Source of the DNA: Verrucomicrobiaceae bacterium
Lineage (GTDB): Bacteria; Verrucomicrobiota; Verrucomicrobiia; Verrucomicrobiales; Verrucomicrobiaceae
DNA length: 64,000 nucleotides
Assembly (NCBI GenBank): GCA_027489965.1
Contig: JAIXZA010000136.1
Span: 1-64,000 of the forward strand
Direction: 5' to 3'
Below the pieces are notes generated by a model. That model did not search any database, was not told the origin of the DNA, and worked only from the letters and a program-made list of their open reading frames with translations. Every line of letters begins with the position of its first letter. Within the stretch, counting starts at the first letter, position 1. This document shows positions 1 through 7,753 of the stretch, one piece after another. Made by a program: the position numbers and the translations under genes.

Positions 1-381
1 ACTTTAGAAGTTTCTGGAGTTCAGCCGCAGTCGCGGATTAAACCTCACGATCGTAAGCTTGAGGCGTGGTTGAGTGCTTTATTTGTCTGGCCTCTGGATC
101 AGCCATTGAAGCTCGATCAGCTTGTTCGGGATTCAAAGGTGAGTACGCGGCATCTTCATGATCGACTCCGCAGTCATCTCGGGATGACTGCCCAGACCTG
201 GTTAGAGCGGCGTCGTTTAGAGGTCGCCCGTCAGCGGTTAACCACGGAAGACACCGCTTTTAAAGAAATCGCTTTTGATCTTGGTTTTCGTCATCCGCCG
301 CATTTCACAGCTTGGTTTAAACGTCACACCACCATGACGCCCTCCGCTTTCCGCGCAGGGAACTGGGTGGATGCAGCATAA
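1..381 (+). CDS. AraC-family transcriptional regulator, C-terminal part (5' end outside window)
   Basis: The frame is open from base 1, so the gene begins before the window and only about 126 C-terminal residues are seen. They hold the AraC/XylS DNA-binding region with its two helix-turn-helix units: the first around the segment VSTRHLHDRLRSHLG, the second around FKEIAFDLGFRHPPHFTAWF, followed by the usual TPSAFR ending. This signature is highly specific to the family. The sensor domain lies outside the window, so the ligand is unknown; a GATase1-type or cupin N-terminus are both possible. The gene is convergent with the TPR gene and separated from it by a strong hairpin. Confidence 0.9.
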   Translation, partial: TLEVSGVQPQSRIKPHDRKLEAWLSALFVWPLDQPLKLDQLVRDSKVSTRHLHDRLRSHLGMTAQTWLERRRLEVARQRLTTEDTAFKEIAFDLGFRHPPHFTAWFKRHTTMTPSAFRAGNWVDAA

Positions 382-385
382 GATA

Positions 386-423
386 AAAAAACCAGCAGAG
401 CCCATGAAGGCTGCTGCTGGTTT
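386..423 (-). terminator. Rho-independent terminator of the TPR gene
   Basis: Near-perfect stem: AAACCAGCAGAGCC (389-402) pairs with GGCTGCTGCTGGTTT (409-423) around a 6-base loop with a one-base bulge. Read on the minus strand the stem is followed by a run of T (opposite the A run at 385-391). It lies between two convergent genes, so it may also stop the AraC transcript, although the plus side lacks a T run. Confidence 0.8.
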
Positions 424-444
424 GATGCGGATGAATCGATACGC

Positions 445-1803
445 TTAAGCGTAGGAGGATTCGACACGCTTGGCCACGTCTTTGAAGCCGTAGTCGTTGT
501 TGTAGATTTCTTTGAGGGCTTCCAGGTAGCCTTCTTTGTCGCCCATTTTTTCACACACAAGCGCTAGATCGTAGAGCAATTCCTTTTTGGTATTGTCCAT
601 GATGGCCAGTTCTTTGTTGGCTTCAATGAAGGAGCCTTTGGCCAAGTCATTCATGTTTTTCCGCTCAAAACAGCGACCTAAAAGCAGCATGGCTTTAATA
701 CGGATGTGCGGGTTGCCTTTAGCCTGCTGGAGCTCTGGGATTGCCTCGGTGAAGAGTCCTGCACCAAAGTAAGCTTGGCCAAGCTCGTAGCGGAGCGTCT
801 TATCCGTTGGGTTGCGGTCCACGCGGGTCTTGCACTCGTCGATCACGACCGTGGCACGATCCAGGCGGATCTGAGCCAGCATGGCGCGTTTTTCTTCCAC
901 ATCAGGAGCGTCAGGATCGTTCTCGATGTCCGTCTGCATCTGCTGGATCTGGGCTTCCTGGACCTTATCTTTAATGGTTTCGGTCTTGCGCTTCAGGGCC
1001 ACGTCACTCGGATTCAGAGTCAGTGCGTACTCATAAAACATGAGGGCACTTTCAAATTGATCCAGGCGCTCATAGATGTCGGCCATGGTTTTGACCGTAT
1101 GCAGGTTGGTCTGATCTTGATTGTATTTGTCGATGACTTTGGCCAGCAGGCTTTCCATCTGCTCTTGCGTCATGCCCTGTTTATTCATCAATTCAAGGTC
1201 ATTGGCCTCATCCGCATTTTTGAGGTTCTTGCGGAAGTCACCATCTCCGAAGCCTTGGCGCGTGATCGAAGAGCGTGCAGCGCAGTCTTTTTCACCTTTG
1301 GCGGCGATCATGTCACGAGGGTCGATCTTTAAGATGGCATTGTAAACGGCGCTTGCCTTGTCTGGCTGCTCATAGGTGATGTAGTGCTGGGCCAGAGCAT
1401 GCATGTTCTTGGTATTCTCAGGCTGGCCCATGCGGATCGTCTCCAAAGCAAAGGCAGCGAGGTCTGGGAATCCTGCCTTGATGGCCAGATCGTAAAGCTG
1501 CTGGTTGCCGTTAGCGCTGAAGGGATCTTTTTGAAAGGTGTTCTCTTCTAGTTCAGCGATGGCTTCCCAGGGATCTTTTTTGGAACTGCCCTTAAATCCA
1601 AAGCTGAACTTCTTCGCGGTGCCTGACATCTCACCCTCGGCGCGGCGCAGAACCATGCGTCCATCAAGAAAGGTTGGTTTGTCGATCACGACAGGGAGGA
1701 TCAGGCTCACGGCGTATTCCCAGTTTTTCTGTTCGATAGCCAACATGCCCTTTTTCCAAAGGTTCATATTCTTGGGGTCGAGTTCAGCTTCTTTGATGAT
1801 CAT
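445..1803 (-). CDS. Tetratricopeptide repeat protein
   Basis: 452 residues, hydrophilic and helical, with no signal peptide or membrane segment. TPR-like helix pairs can be read through most of the chain: a copy near residues 10-40 (LWKKGMLAIEQKNWEYAVSL), others around 150-175 and 240-275 (ADIYERLDQFESALMFYEYA), and a further set at 350-440. A central charged stretch may be coiled coil. TPR arrays are protein-protein interaction scaffolds, and nothing here identifies the partner. It lies just downstream of a 54-residue membrane protein on the same strand and ends at a clear terminator, so the two are probably co-transcribed. Function beyond TPR scaffold is not assignable. Confidence 0.85.
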   Translation of the reverse strand: MIIKEAELDPKNMNLWKKGMLAIEQKNWEYAVSLILPVVIDKPTFLDGRMVLRRAEGEMSGTAKKFSFGFKGSSKKDPWEAIAELEENTFQKDPFSANGNQQLYDLAIKAGFPDLAAFALETIRMGQPENTKNMHALAQHYITYEQPDKASAVYNAILKIDPRDMIAAKGEKDCAARSSITRQGFGDGDFRKNLKNADEANDLELMNKQGMTQEQMESLLAKVIDKYNQDQTNLHTVKTMADIYERLDQFESALMFYEYALTLNPSDVALKRKTETIKDKVQEAQIQQMQTDIENDPDAPDVEEKRAMLAQIRLDRATVVIDECKTRVDRNPTDKTLRYELGQAYFGAGLFTEAIPELQQAKGNPHIRIKAMLLLGRCFERKNMNDLAKGSFIEANKELAIMDNTKKELLYDLALVCEKMGDKEGYLEALKEIYNNDYGFKDVAKRVESSYA

Positions 1804-1851
1804 GGTCGGGTTGTATTGGGGGGTGAGATGAATTGAGGGGTTGGGAAAACC

Positions 1852-2016
1852 TTATTTGCTGGCCTTACTTGGGGTCATGGCGGTCAGGGCATGCCATTCT
1901 TCACGAACACCTTTGTTGAAGGCATCGACGCTGAATCCATGTTCAAATAGCACCATCCAAACGAAGGTGGCGGCGATGAAAGCAAGGGACCAGAGGATTT
2001 TAGATAACAGGCGCAT
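1852..2016 (-). CDS. Small single-pass membrane protein, hypothetical
   Basis: 54 residues from the ATG at 2016; a longer version from a GTG at 2067 is possible. It has a basic N-terminus (MRLLSK) and one hydrophobic segment (ILWSLAFIAATFVWMVLF), then a soluble tail of about 30 residues. It sits 48 bases upstream of the TPR gene on the same strand, which fits a small membrane anchor or partner for the TPR scaffold (inference). No family recognised and no good ribosome binding site, so moderate confidence. Confidence 0.5.
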   Translation of the reverse strand: MRLLSKILWSLAFIAATFVWMVLFEHGFSVDAFNKGVREEWHALTAMTPSKASK

Positions 2017-2097
2017 AAGCGGAGTAATGGGTGAGAATACAAATAAACTGCCATCTGCGTCTAGCACAGAGTTTTCTCAGGGAAAGAAAATGACAAG

Positions 2098-3396
2098 ATG
2101 GGTTTTCTTCTGGCATCCTCGCTCAGGTCGCGGCAATGTCTGCTCATGATTTGGGTTCGTTTGTTCATTCTCAGCGCCTGTCTGGGCGCGACTGGCTGGT
2201 ATCTGGAGCGCGAGCAGCGTGCTGGCCGCTTCCAGCGCGTGGACGATTTCTTTCTCGACTTCCTCGTCGCCAACGCCAGGGATCGCCTGACTCAGCCTGG
2301 CTCCAGTCCAGAAAACCCGGTGGTTTTGGTTAGCCTGCGTGCCGAACAAAAGGCTGAGTATGCCGCCTGGCCCGTCCCTCCACTGGATTGGCAGACCATC
2401 TTAAAGGGGCTGCAACCCTTTGAACCCAGTGTCGTCGTCATCCCAGAGCCCCTCTTTTGGGGGAATCCCGCACCTGAGTTCGTCCCCGCGGTCAGCGAGG
2501 CGCTTTTGCCATTTAACAGCGTCGTTTTAGGCATCGAGGCTCAAAGGTCGGATGGGCCTCAGACGACTCCTCCCTTCATGGGGGGGATCGACGATCAGTT
2601 ACCCCGATTTCAGCGCGTGGACGGGCCTCTGGAGTCGGCCCCCAGCTTCTCTGCGCTCGTTGCAGCCCCAGACCCCAAACTGCGCTCTCAGAGTGAGCTC
2701 GGTATCGCCGCAGCGACGACCGACGGCGCATTGCCCTATGCTTGGCGGGTAGAGGAAAAGCTCATTCCCAGTGTCCTAGCGCAGACTTTAGCTCGATACA
2801 GCAGCAGTCCGTATGCCTTTCATCGCCTGCGCCTCGGACCTGGTGCCGCTGCTTATCTGGGGCAGGGCCTCTTTGTGCCCTTAGAAATAGACGGAACCAT
2901 GAAAAGCCAGCCTTCGACCCAAGTGGCTACCGTGAACGCCCTTGATCTCATGACCGGCGGATTGGCTGACGGCGTCAGTGCAGCGGATCGGGCCACGCTG
3001 GGAAAGGGCAAGATCTTCGTCATTGGCTCTGATCACCAGATAGCTGGGCAGGCACCGTCCACCGCAAGGCTTCATGCAGAAGCGCTCACCCACCTGCTTT
3101 CGTTGCCAAGGTTACAAAGGTTGACCCAGATCCAGCAATGGATCGCCTGGGGGCTCGCCGCGCTTGCCGCTGCCTGGATCGTGCTCCGCGTTCGTCGATC
3201 CCGTGCCCTTTACGCCGGCATGGCTCTGATCTTCGCCGCCTTAGTGATTAGCTTCCTCGTTTTCCAAGCCAACTTTCTTTGGTGCCCGCCAACACTTCCT
3301 GCAGCCCTGATCGGCGTGGGTGCCGTTGTGGGTTTGATTTTCGGGCGCGGTCAAGTCCAGCCGACACCCCATGAATCATTGAGTGCATCTCAGTGA
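2098..3396 (+). CDS. CHASE2-like membrane protein
   Basis: 432 residues. One hydrophobic segment near residues 17-37 (IWVRLFILSACLGATGWYL) is followed by an extracytoplasmic domain of about 300 residues and three closely spaced C-terminal membrane helices (about 345-362, 371-388, 395-415). This layout, with phrases such as VDDFFLDFL near the start, PPLDWQTILKGLQPFEPSVVVI, and a late GKIFVIGSD, matches the CHASE2 extracellular sensor domain. Unlike usual CHASE2 proteins no kinase, cyclase or GGDEF output domain follows the helices; only a short tail remains. It may therefore signal through a partner or be a reduced sensor. An internal ATG at 2146 is an alternative start. It is divergent from the small membrane protein/TPR pair. 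Confidence 0.7.
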   Translation: MGFLLASSLRSRQCLLMIWVRLFILSACLGATGWYLEREQRAGRFQRVDDFFLDFLVANARDRLTQPGSSPENPVVLVSLRAEQKAEYAAWPVPPLDWQTILKGLQPFEPSVVVIPEPLFWGNPAPEFVPAVSEALLPFNSVVLGIEAQRSDGPQTTPPFMGGIDDQLPRFQRVDGPLESAPSFSALVAAPDPKLRSQSELGIAAATTDGALPYAWRVEEKLIPSVLAQTLARYSSSPYAFHRLRLGPGAAAYLGQGLFVPLEIDGTMKSQPSTQVATVNALDLMTGGLADGVSAADRATLGKGKIFVIGSDHQIAGQAPSTARLHAEALTHLLSLPRLQRLTQIQQWIAWGLAALAAAWIVLRVRRSRALYAGMALIFAALVISFLVFQANFLWCPPTLPAALIGVGAVVGLIFGRGQVQPTPHESLSASQ

Positions 3397-3544
3397 TCGT
3401 TGGGTGGGTGCCGTGCTTTTTCCTCTCGCCAAACCACCGATTCTCCGGCTTCATGGCAAGCCGTTTCTCTGGCGGCCTCTCGTTATTTTATAAAACGCTT
3501 TTTTCGCTTGGTGCATTGCACAAAACTCACGCTGAAACATCGCC

Positions 3545-3796
3545 ATGCCGTTCCCGTCTCAAGAATACGCCACTCAGATCGGCGACCGGCTCAATGTCCT
3601 GGCTGCTCAGTTGAAGACGCGCACCCGAGCCAGCCTCACGGACGCCAATCACTCGATGGAGTTCGTCATGATGCGTTTCTTCAATGCCCTCATGGGCTGG
3701 GATCTCGTCAATCTCAACACAGAGCAGGCCAATTACCCCGCTGCCGATCTCGGAGACAAAGCACGCCGGATTGCCATTCAGATCATTAATCAGTGA
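3545..3796 (+). CDS. Truncated SMEK-domain protein (N-terminal stump)
   Basis: 83 residues. The segment NHSMEFVMMRFFNALMGWDL followed by VNLNTEQANYPAADLGDKA and RRIAIQI matches my memory of the SMEK domain: a Ser-Met-Glu motif, then LVNLN, an aromatic-Pro-x-x-D-L-G-D motif and an R-I-A-x-Q strand. In full-length proteins the chain continues well past this strand; here a TGA follows immediately. The next 100 bases hold a short open stretch in another frame and no domain I can place. The simplest reading is a remnant of a longer, often defence-linked gene. The start ATG at 3545 is in a good context for the domain. Confidence 0.6.
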   Translation: MPFPSQEYATQIGDRLNVLAAQLKTRTRASLTDANHSMEFVMMRFFNALMGWDLVNLNTEQANYPAADLGDKARRIAIQIINQ

Positions 3797-4150
3797 GCAG
3801 CAGGTTTCTCAGGGTGCCATGGCCTGGATGAATGAACTGAGTTGTGAAGCCGCAGAGGTGGAGAAGAAACCGGCTAATCTGCGGGAATCTTTGTGAGGGG
3901 ATAAACTCCACACACCTTTTTAAACCGCTAATAAACGCTGATAGCCACTAATAAGAGAAGCCAAAACCAATCATCTTCTGTTTCTTTTATTAGCGTTTAT
4001 TCGGCTCCCATTAGCGGTAAAAAAATCTGCTAAAAAAACCCATTTCCTCGAAATATCCACAGATGTCATGTGCATCTCAGTGATCGCTGGGTGGGAGAGT
4101 GTGACTTGATTCGGCGGCGGGTGTCGGCTATCCGACGGTCTAGTCATACC
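3797..4150. other. Intergenic region: gene remnant plus repeat
   Basis: 354 bases between the SMEK stump and mqo. Bases 3797-3896 stay open in another frame (ending AWMNELSCEAAEVEKK...RESL) and may be leftover coding sequence; bases 3922-4021 are a nested inverted repeat. The open frame upstream of mqo (from 4070) is not taken as coding because the family's conserved N-terminus starts at 4151. Confidence 0.5.
3922..4021. repeat. Nested imperfect inverted repeat built on CGCTAAT units
   Basis: Three nested pairs can be aligned: ACCGCTAAT (3924-3932) with ATTAGCGGT (4010-4018); AATAAACGCT (3930-3939) with AGCGTTTATT (3992-4001); and CACTAATAAGAGAA (3947-3960) with TTCTTTTATTAG (from 3985). The unit CGCTAAT recurs in both orientations, as in REP-like intergenic elements. 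The folded form would be a hairpin of about 100 nt. Confidence 0.65.
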
Positions 4151-5641
4151 ATGAAGCCTATCGAAAATCCAGACGTCATTCTTATCGGCAGCGGCATCAT
4201 GTCGTCGAATCTTGGGGCAATGCTGAAGCGGTTGGATCCGACTCTGACGATTCAGCTTTTTGAAGTGACGAATGGACTGGCACAGGAAAGTTCGGACGGC
4301 TGGAACAATGCAGGCACGGGTCATGCGGGCATTTGCGAACTGAGCTACACGCCGAAGCGTGAGGCCGATGGCAGCGTGAATGTGAGCAAAGTGATCGAGA
4401 TCTTTGAGCAGTTCGAACACTCGAAGCAGTTTTGGAGCTATGCGGTCGACAGCGGCATGGTGGAGCGGCCTTCGGAGTTTATCAATCCGCTGAAGCACAT
4501 CAGTTTTGTGCATGGGCAGGAGCAGGTGGACTTTCTCAAAGCCCGCTATGAAGGCATGTCGGCGCATCCTTTTTTCAGCTCGATGGAATACACGACGGAT
4601 CGCGACAAGATCGCCCGTTGGGCTCCGCTGCTGCTTGAGGGGCGGGGTGAGGGGCCCATCGCTGCCACCAAAATGGATGGTGGCACGGACGTGAACTTTG
4701 GAGCAATCTCACGCAAGCTGCTGGAATGGCTGAGTAAACAGGAAGGCTGTGCCGTGGCCCCTGGGCATCGGGTGGTGGGCCTAACGAAAAAAGCAGGGCG
4801 CTGGGAAGTGCAGGTGCGTGATCTAACGACGAACGAAGAGCGCAGCCATTCTGCCAAGTTTGTGTTTGTTGGTGCAGGTGGTGGCAGTCTGGGACTGTTG
4901 CAAAAGTCAGGCATTCCCGAAGCGAAGGGCTTGGGAGGCTTTCCCATTGGCGGTCAGTGGCTGATCTGTGATAATCCAGACATCGTGGCGAAGCATGAGG
5001 CCAAGGTCTACGGCCAAGCTCTGGATGCTGCTCCGACCATGGCTGTGCCGCATCTGGATACACGGATGTTGGACGGTAAAAAAACGCTGCTTTTTGGTCC
5101 CTTTGCCGCGTGGACCACGAAGTTTCTGCATAAAAAAGGCAGCTACACGGACCTGCCTTTTTCCATCCGCCCAGACAATCTAACGACGCTGATTAACATC
5201 GGCATCAGCAATCTGGAGCTGGTGCTCTATCTCATTCAGCAGGGTCTGCAAAGCATGGCGGATCGGATGAAAGTGCTGCATGTCTTTTACCCAGCAGCAG
5301 AGGCCAAAGACTGGCGTCTGATCGACGCTGGCATTCGCGTTCAGGCCATCAAGAAAACAGATGGTCAGGCGGGCATCGTCCACTATGGAACAGAAGTCAT
5401 CACCGATGCTGAGCGCAGTATCTCGGCCCTGCTCGGTGCCTCGCCCGGAGCATCGGTCTCAGTGAATATCGTCCTGGAGGTCATCAAAAAATGCTTCCCC
5501 CATCTGCTGAGCACGGCTGAGGGCCATGCCCGGATGAAAGAGATGATCCCGACCTATGATGAGGATATCAAACTGCCAGCCAATGCGGCGAGATTTCAAG
5601 AGGTGAGTCAGAAAGCCAATGCATTGCTCGGTCTTGGGTAA
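4151..5641 (+). CDS. mqo: Malate:quinone oxidoreductase
   Basis: 496 residues, the usual Mqo size. Mqo is a peripheral membrane FAD enzyme that oxidises malate to oxaloacetate and passes electrons to quinone, replacing or supplementing NAD malate dehydrogenase in the TCA cycle. Visible signatures: N-terminal dinucleotide fold (DVILIGSGIMSSNLGAML), the Mqo-specific WNNAGTGHAGICELSYTP, KMDGGTDVNFGAISR, FVGAGGGSLGLLQKSGIPE, GGFPIGGQW, and a C-terminal LLGASPGASVSVNIVLEV. The start at 4151 is chosen because MKPIENPDVILIGSG begins the family fold; an upstream in-frame ATG at 4070 would add 27 unrelated residues. It is convergent with the photolyase operon, with only two bases between the stop codons. 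Confidence 0.96.
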   Translation: MKPIENPDVILIGSGIMSSNLGAMLKRLDPTLTIQLFEVTNGLAQESSDGWNNAGTGHAGICELSYTPKREADGSVNVSKVIEIFEQFEHSKQFWSYAVDSGMVERPSEFINPLKHISFVHGQEQVDFLKARYEGMSAHPFFSSMEYTTDRDKIARWAPLLLEGRGEGPIAATKMDGGTDVNFGAISRKLLEWLSKQEGCAVAPGHRVVGLTKKAGRWEVQVRDLTTNEERSHSAKFVFVGAGGGSLGLLQKSGIPEAKGLGGFPIGGQWLICDNPDIVAKHEAKVYGQALDAAPTMAVPHLDTRMLDGKKTLLFGPFAAWTTKFLHKKGSYTDLPFSIRPDNLTTLINIGISNLELVLYLIQQGLQSMADRMKVLHVFYPAAEAKDWRLIDAGIRVQAIKKTDGQAGIVHYGTEVITDAERSISALLGASPGASVSVNIVLEVIKKCFPHLLSTAEGHARMKEMIPTYDEDIKLPANAARFQEVSQKANALLGLG

Positions 5642-5643
5642 GC

Positions 5644-5871
5644 TTAACCTTTGAGTCTTAATTCAAGCAGCTTGCGGTGCTTGGTGACTCGGCCGCTGAC
5701 ACGTTTCCGCCAGCAGCGAAAGCTGCTGGGTTTTAATTCGCGGCGCATGATGTCGATGACTTGGCTCTCGACGAACCCAGTGCGCTCTTTGATCTCTTCA
5801 AAGCTGGTGCGGTCTTCCCAGGCGAGTCGGACGATGTGAGAGGCTTGTTCACGGGTGAGGGTGGTCTTCAT
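5644..5871 (-). CDS. TIGR03643 (DUF2805) family small protein
   Basis: 75 residues, basic. The pattern SHIVRLAWEDRTSFEEIKER followed by TGFVESQVIDIMRREL and SSFRCWRKRVSGRVTKH is that of the TIGR03643/DUF2805 family, which looks like a small helix-turn-helix protein with a basic tail. Biochemical function is unknown. From general knowledge such genes often stand near photolyase or cryptochrome genes, and here the gene is the last member of a photolyase-like operon. Its ATG overlaps the stop codon of the upstream ADP-ribosylglycohydrolase gene (ATGA, 5868-5871), implying translational coupling. Confidence 0.88.
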   Translation of the reverse strand: MKTTLTREQASHIVRLAWEDRTSFEEIKERTGFVESQVIDIMRRELKPSSFRCWRKRVSGRVTKHRKLLELRLKG

Positions 5872-6884
5872 GAATGCGTGACGATGGAGTCGATCTGACT
5901 TCTGAGGAGGATGGCGTCGTCGATTTGATCGACGTATCTTGGTGGTATGGTGGAAAGGCCGACGGCGCCTCCAACGAGGGCACCGATGACGGCTCCGCGA
6001 TGGCAGTTGTCACCGCCGACGTTGGTGTTGGAGATGACGGCGTTTTCAAAATCATCGGCATATTTCCAAGCAAGATAAAGAGAAGCAGGGAAGGCTTCAG
6101 CAATGTAACAAGCCGGGCTGACGCGCCTGCCGATGACGACTTCGTCGGGATCTTTGGACCATTCCAGGGCTTTGCGTTTGGAGAACCAGTCGCTGCTGTT
6201 GACGAGGATGGCCTCACGCAAGGGCACATCTTGCATGAGGTCGCAAAGGATCCTGGCCATGGCATCGGCTGCATTGAGAACTTCAGGTGAGCGATGGGTC
6301 AGACTGATGTGTTGGCGCACGGCTTCCCGCGTGGCGCTGAGGTCGCCGCCAAAATAGGCACCTAGCACGCCGACATGGGCAAGGCCACCGATGTGAATGT
6401 CTGTGCCTGCGCATTTGCGTGGAGCCGTGCCACGGGCATAGGCAGTGAAAAATTTACGGTGGCATTCTTCGACGTAGGTGTCTCGGTGCTTCCCGGACGT
6501 GAGCATGAAGTCAATGTAACGTGTGAGGTAGTCATCAGCATTGTAACTGCCGCAGGCAATCAGGGAGTCCATCAGGACTTTGCCAAGCTGCAGATTCAGG
6601 GTGTTTTCTCCTGCACGCAGGAATTGGTGGTAGTGAATGCCACGCTGGCCCCAGTAGCGGGCCTGATCATGCAGGATGTCACCATTTTCGTTGAGCGCGG
6701 TGTATTCGGAACGCCAGAGGATGCTGCCGGTATGAGGTGACTTGGGGGGCAGATAGTCCCGTATGATGCCATAGTCCTGATGCAGCGCCGAGCGGTCATA
6801 ATACCAATGCGCGGGCATGGCCAGGGCATCTCCAATAAAGCTGCCGAAGGCGAGTCCTGTGAGTCTGTCCTGTTGGGTCTCCAT
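5868..6884 (-). CDS. ADP-ribosylglycohydrolase family protein
   Basis: 338 residues. Start chosen at METQQDRLTGLAFGSFIGDA because the ARH fold begins at this helix; the longer open frame back to 6998 overlaps the upstream gene. Family signs: GSFIGDALAMPAHWYYD at the N-terminus, RGTAPRKCAGTDIHIGGLA, and a late NTNVGGDNCHRGAVIGALVG. ARH enzymes remove ADP-ribose from proteins or small molecules using two Mg ions held by Asp/Glu/Thr residues. Here the usual late D-x-D-T motif reads GGDNCHRG, so metal binding may differ, as in J1-crystallin-like relatives; catalysis is uncertain. Fifth gene of a six-gene operon, 5 bases after the lipoprotein gene. Confidence 0.85.
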   Translation of the reverse strand: METQQDRLTGLAFGSFIGDALAMPAHWYYDRSALHQDYGIIRDYLPPKSPHTGSILWRSEYTALNENGDILHDQARYWGQRGIHYHQFLRAGENTLNLQLGKVLMDSLIACGSYNADDYLTRYIDFMLTSGKHRDTYVEECHRKFFTAYARGTAPRKCAGTDIHIGGLAHVGVLGAYFGGDLSATREAVRQHISLTHRSPEVLNAADAMARILCDLMQDVPLREAILVNSSDWFSKRKALEWSKDPDEVVIGRRVSPACYIAEAFPASLYLAWKYADDFENAVISNTNVGGDNCHRGAVIGALVGGAVGLSTIPPRYVDQIDDAILLRSQIDSIVTHS

Positions 6885-6889
6885 GAGGG

Positions 6890-7753
6890 TCAAGGTATCA
6901 GTGCGGATGTCGGTTGAGCTGCCTTGATGCTCCAGGGGCTGAGTTTTAAATCGCGAATGTTTAGGCCACGATTGATCTCCAGGCCGCGCAGATTCCAATG
7001 GTGGGCATGTAGTTTGAAAGGGCTACGGACCCGTTCATCGAAGTCAGTGGGCCAGATCACGCCGCCTATTTTTTTGAAGTCACGAAAGGTCACATCGACC
7101 TCGGCTCCACGGGTGCTTTCCAGACCATTGAGGGTCAGGCGAACTCGGCGTAGCAGTTTACTCTTTCGGTCGATGGAGAGGATGACGCGATCTTCTTTCG
7201 CCATGCCTAAACCCGGACGCAGAACGGCGAGCACGTCATCGCAAAGGGCGTCATCGACAACGGACGCACCATTCATGGCGAAGGTCGTGTCGCTTTGCTG
7301 GAAGTAGAAGGGGCCGAGCAGAAATAGGGCATAGGCATCTGCCACGAGAGCCGCTGCTGCATTGGCTTCGGCATCTTTGGAGCGAGTTCCGTTGTAGGCG
7401 ATGGCGATTTGATCAGGCTGGCGTAGCACCTTTTTGATGCCTCCAGGTCCTGTGTGTGATTGGGCGATGATTCGTGGAACGAGGATCAGTCTTTCCTCGG
7501 AGCCACCGCGAAACTTTGAATCCACCAGCACTGGCTGGAAGCGCGGACCGATGGCTGCCCACTTGCCTTCGTAGCGGACACTCAGATCGTTGATTTTGGC
7601 AAAATCAGCGCAGCCATGAGCTTTCTGCGAAGCGGCAACAAGCGCCTGTGCTTTAGGTTCAGACTGAGTGAGCGGGCGAGTGCAGATCTGTGTCGAGGCA
7701 CATGAGCTGAGCAGGCCAAGCTGTAAGATCCAAAGGAGAGAGGCTGGTTTCAT
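6890..7753 (-). CDS. Predicted lipoprotein, hypothetical
   Basis: 287 residues with a lipoprotein signal: MKPASLLWILQLGLLSSCAS, where LLSSC is the lipobox (Cys about residue 18). The mature part, rich in beta-strand-like stretches, contains ISVRYEGKWAAIG-like and DVTFRDFKKIGGVIWPTDF segments similar to proteins with a LolA/LppX-like fold (outer-membrane lipoprotein sorting superfamily), but I cannot confirm the fold. No catalytic motif is visible. The gene overlaps its upstream neighbour by 4 bases (7750-7753) and precedes the ADP-ribosylglycohydrolase gene by 5 bases, so it is in the photolyase operon; why a lipoprotein belongs there is not clear. Confidence 0.75.
   Translation of the reverse strand: MKPASLLWILQLGLLSSCASTQICTRPLTQSEPKAQALVAASQKAHGCADFAKINDLSVRYEGKWAAIGPRFQPVLVDSKFRGGSEERLILVPRIIAQSHTGPGGIKKVLRQPDQIAIAYNGTRSKDAEANAAAALVADAYALFLLGPFYFQQSDTTFAMNGASVVDDALCDDVLAVLRPGLGMAKEDRVILSIDRKSKLLRRVRLTLNGLESTRGAEVDVTFRDFKKIGGVIWPTDFDERVRSPFKLHAHHWNLRGLEINRGLNIRDLKLSPWSIKAAQPTSALIP

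Noticed and set aside
706..1332. Long plus-strand open frame of 208 residues opposite the TPR gene.
   Set aside because: It is the complementary shadow of the TPR coding sequence; no domain or ribosome binding site.
4070..4150. Upstream in-frame ATG that would extend Mqo by 27 residues.
   Set aside because: The residues do not fit the Mqo N-terminus; the conserved fold starts right after the ATG at 4151.
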